From positions 1 to 6,294 of the forward strand of contig JAUZQP010000218.1 of the NCBI GenBank assembly GCA_030950965.1: 6,294 bases of DNA. The letters are read 5' to 3'. Numbering within the stretch: position 1 is the stretch's first letter; the number at the start of each line of letters is the position of its first letter. The DNA comes from Mariprofundaceae bacterium (GTDB lineage: Bacteria; Pseudomonadota; Zetaproteobacteria; Mariprofundales; Mariprofundaceae). The notes beneath the pieces were generated by a model that saw only the letters and a program-made list of their open reading frames with translations, was not told the origin of the DNA and searched no databases. The position numbers and the translations under genes were made by a program. This document shows positions 5,807 to 6,294 of this stretch, piece by piece.

Positions 5807-6294
5807 ACACTTTACGCATTCCGCCCGCATTCCGCGCCTCTTACCCCTTCGGATCACACTTTTTTAAACATCACGGATTGCGCCAACATTATATTGAGGA
5901 AGGTACGGGTGACCCCATAGTGATGGTTCACGGCAATCCATCGTGGTCGTTTTATTACCGTCGTTTAATCACTGAACTCAAAGACGAATACCGCGTCATT
6001 GCTCCCGACCATATCGGCTGCGGTCTCTCCGACAAACCCGACGATGCTGCCTACAGCTACACCTTGCAGCAGCGCGTGGATGATTTGGACGCGCTACTGG
6101 AACACCTCAACGTCCACGAGCGTGTCACCTTGGTCGTTCATGATTGGGGCGGCATGATCGGCATGGCTTGGGCTGTGCGTCACCCTGAACGGGTACGCCG
6201 CTTGGTGGTATTGAACACAGGCGCATTTCACCTGCCTGCTGGCACGCCTCTGCCGTGGGCGTTGAAGTTATGTCGTGATTCACCGTTGGGTGCG
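5800..6294 (+). CDS. oleB: OleB-type alpha/beta hydrolase (beta-lactone decarboxylase), 5' part only
   Basis: The frame is open to the window edge with 165 codons visible, roughly the N-terminal half of a family usually near 300 aa. It begins MVNTLRIPPAFRASYPFG. An ATG at 5800 is followed directly by GTG at 5803, so the overlap with oleA is 7 or 4 nt. The fold is haloalkane-dehalogenase-like: oxyanion-region HGNPSWSFYYR (residues 48-58), DHIGCGLSDKP, and the nucleophile elbow VVHDWGGMIGMA with Asp at the nucleophile position, then HPERVRRLVVLNTGAF. In characterised OleB, this Asp acts on the cis-beta-lactone made by OleC, releasing CO2 and the cis-olefin. The remaining catalytic residues are outside the window. 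A haloalkane dehalogenase is the alternative, but the tight pairing with oleA favours OleB. Confidence 0.85.
   Translation, partial: MVNTLRIPPAFRASYPFGSHFFKHHGLRQHYIEEGTGDPIVMVHGNPSWSFYYRRLITELKDEYRVIAPDHIGCGLSDKPDDAAYSYTLQQRVDDLDALLEHLNVHERVTLVVHDWGGMIGMAWAVRHPERVRRLVVLNTGAFHLPAGTPLPWALKLCRDSPLGA

Noticed and set aside
5372..5857. 161-codon open frame on the minus strand opposite oleA/oleB
   Set aside because: It is antisense to two conserved coding regions and crosses their junction; its composition looks like a shadow frame.

Overview
The window (about 50% GC, densely coded, short overlapping genes) looks like a chromosomal piece of a Gammaproteobacterium. The subunit order A-B-C-D-G and the residue patterns of the Rnf/Rsx genes are very close to the Enterobacteria/Vibrio type. 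The genus cannot be fixed from sequence reading alone; a sulfur-oxidising lineage such as Thiothrix is only a guess.

Layout. Positions 1-120 hold an imperfect palindrome with matched ends (MITE-like or terminator-like). Positions 139-4466, all on the minus strand, hold five genes of the membrane-bound Rnf (Rsx) electron-transport complex, transcribed leftward in the order rsxA, rsxB, rsxC, rsxD, rsxG. Junctions are a 1-nt overlap (A/B), a 14-nt overlap (B/C), a 4-nt ATGA overlap (C/D) and a 6-nt gap (D/G), so this is one operon. The sixth subunit, rsxE, is not in the window and would be expected beyond the left edge. Positions 4476-4643 hold a 168-bp non-coding element with 25-bp terminal inverted repeats bounded by CTAG. 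It lies in the divergent intergenic region, 9 nt from the rsxA start codon. Positions 4763-5806 (plus strand) encode an OleA-type thiolase-fold enzyme, overlapped by 7 nt with the start of an OleB-type alpha/beta hydrolase that runs off the right edge.

How the genes work together. RsxB and RsxC carry iron-sulfur clusters and the NADH/flavin site. RsxD and RsxG carry covalent FMN, and RsxA contributes half the ligands of an intramembrane cluster. Together, with RsxE, they move electrons between NADH and ferredoxin (or SoxR) coupled to an ion gradient. The divergent pair belongs to the long-chain olefin pathway: OleA joins two fatty acyl chains head to head, and OleB decarboxylates the derived beta-lactone to the alkene. 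oleC and oleD would be expected just right of the window.

The gene content is that of known families. The less ordinary feature is that two unrelated palindromic repeat elements bracket the rnf genes, one of them replacing the usual leader of rsxA.
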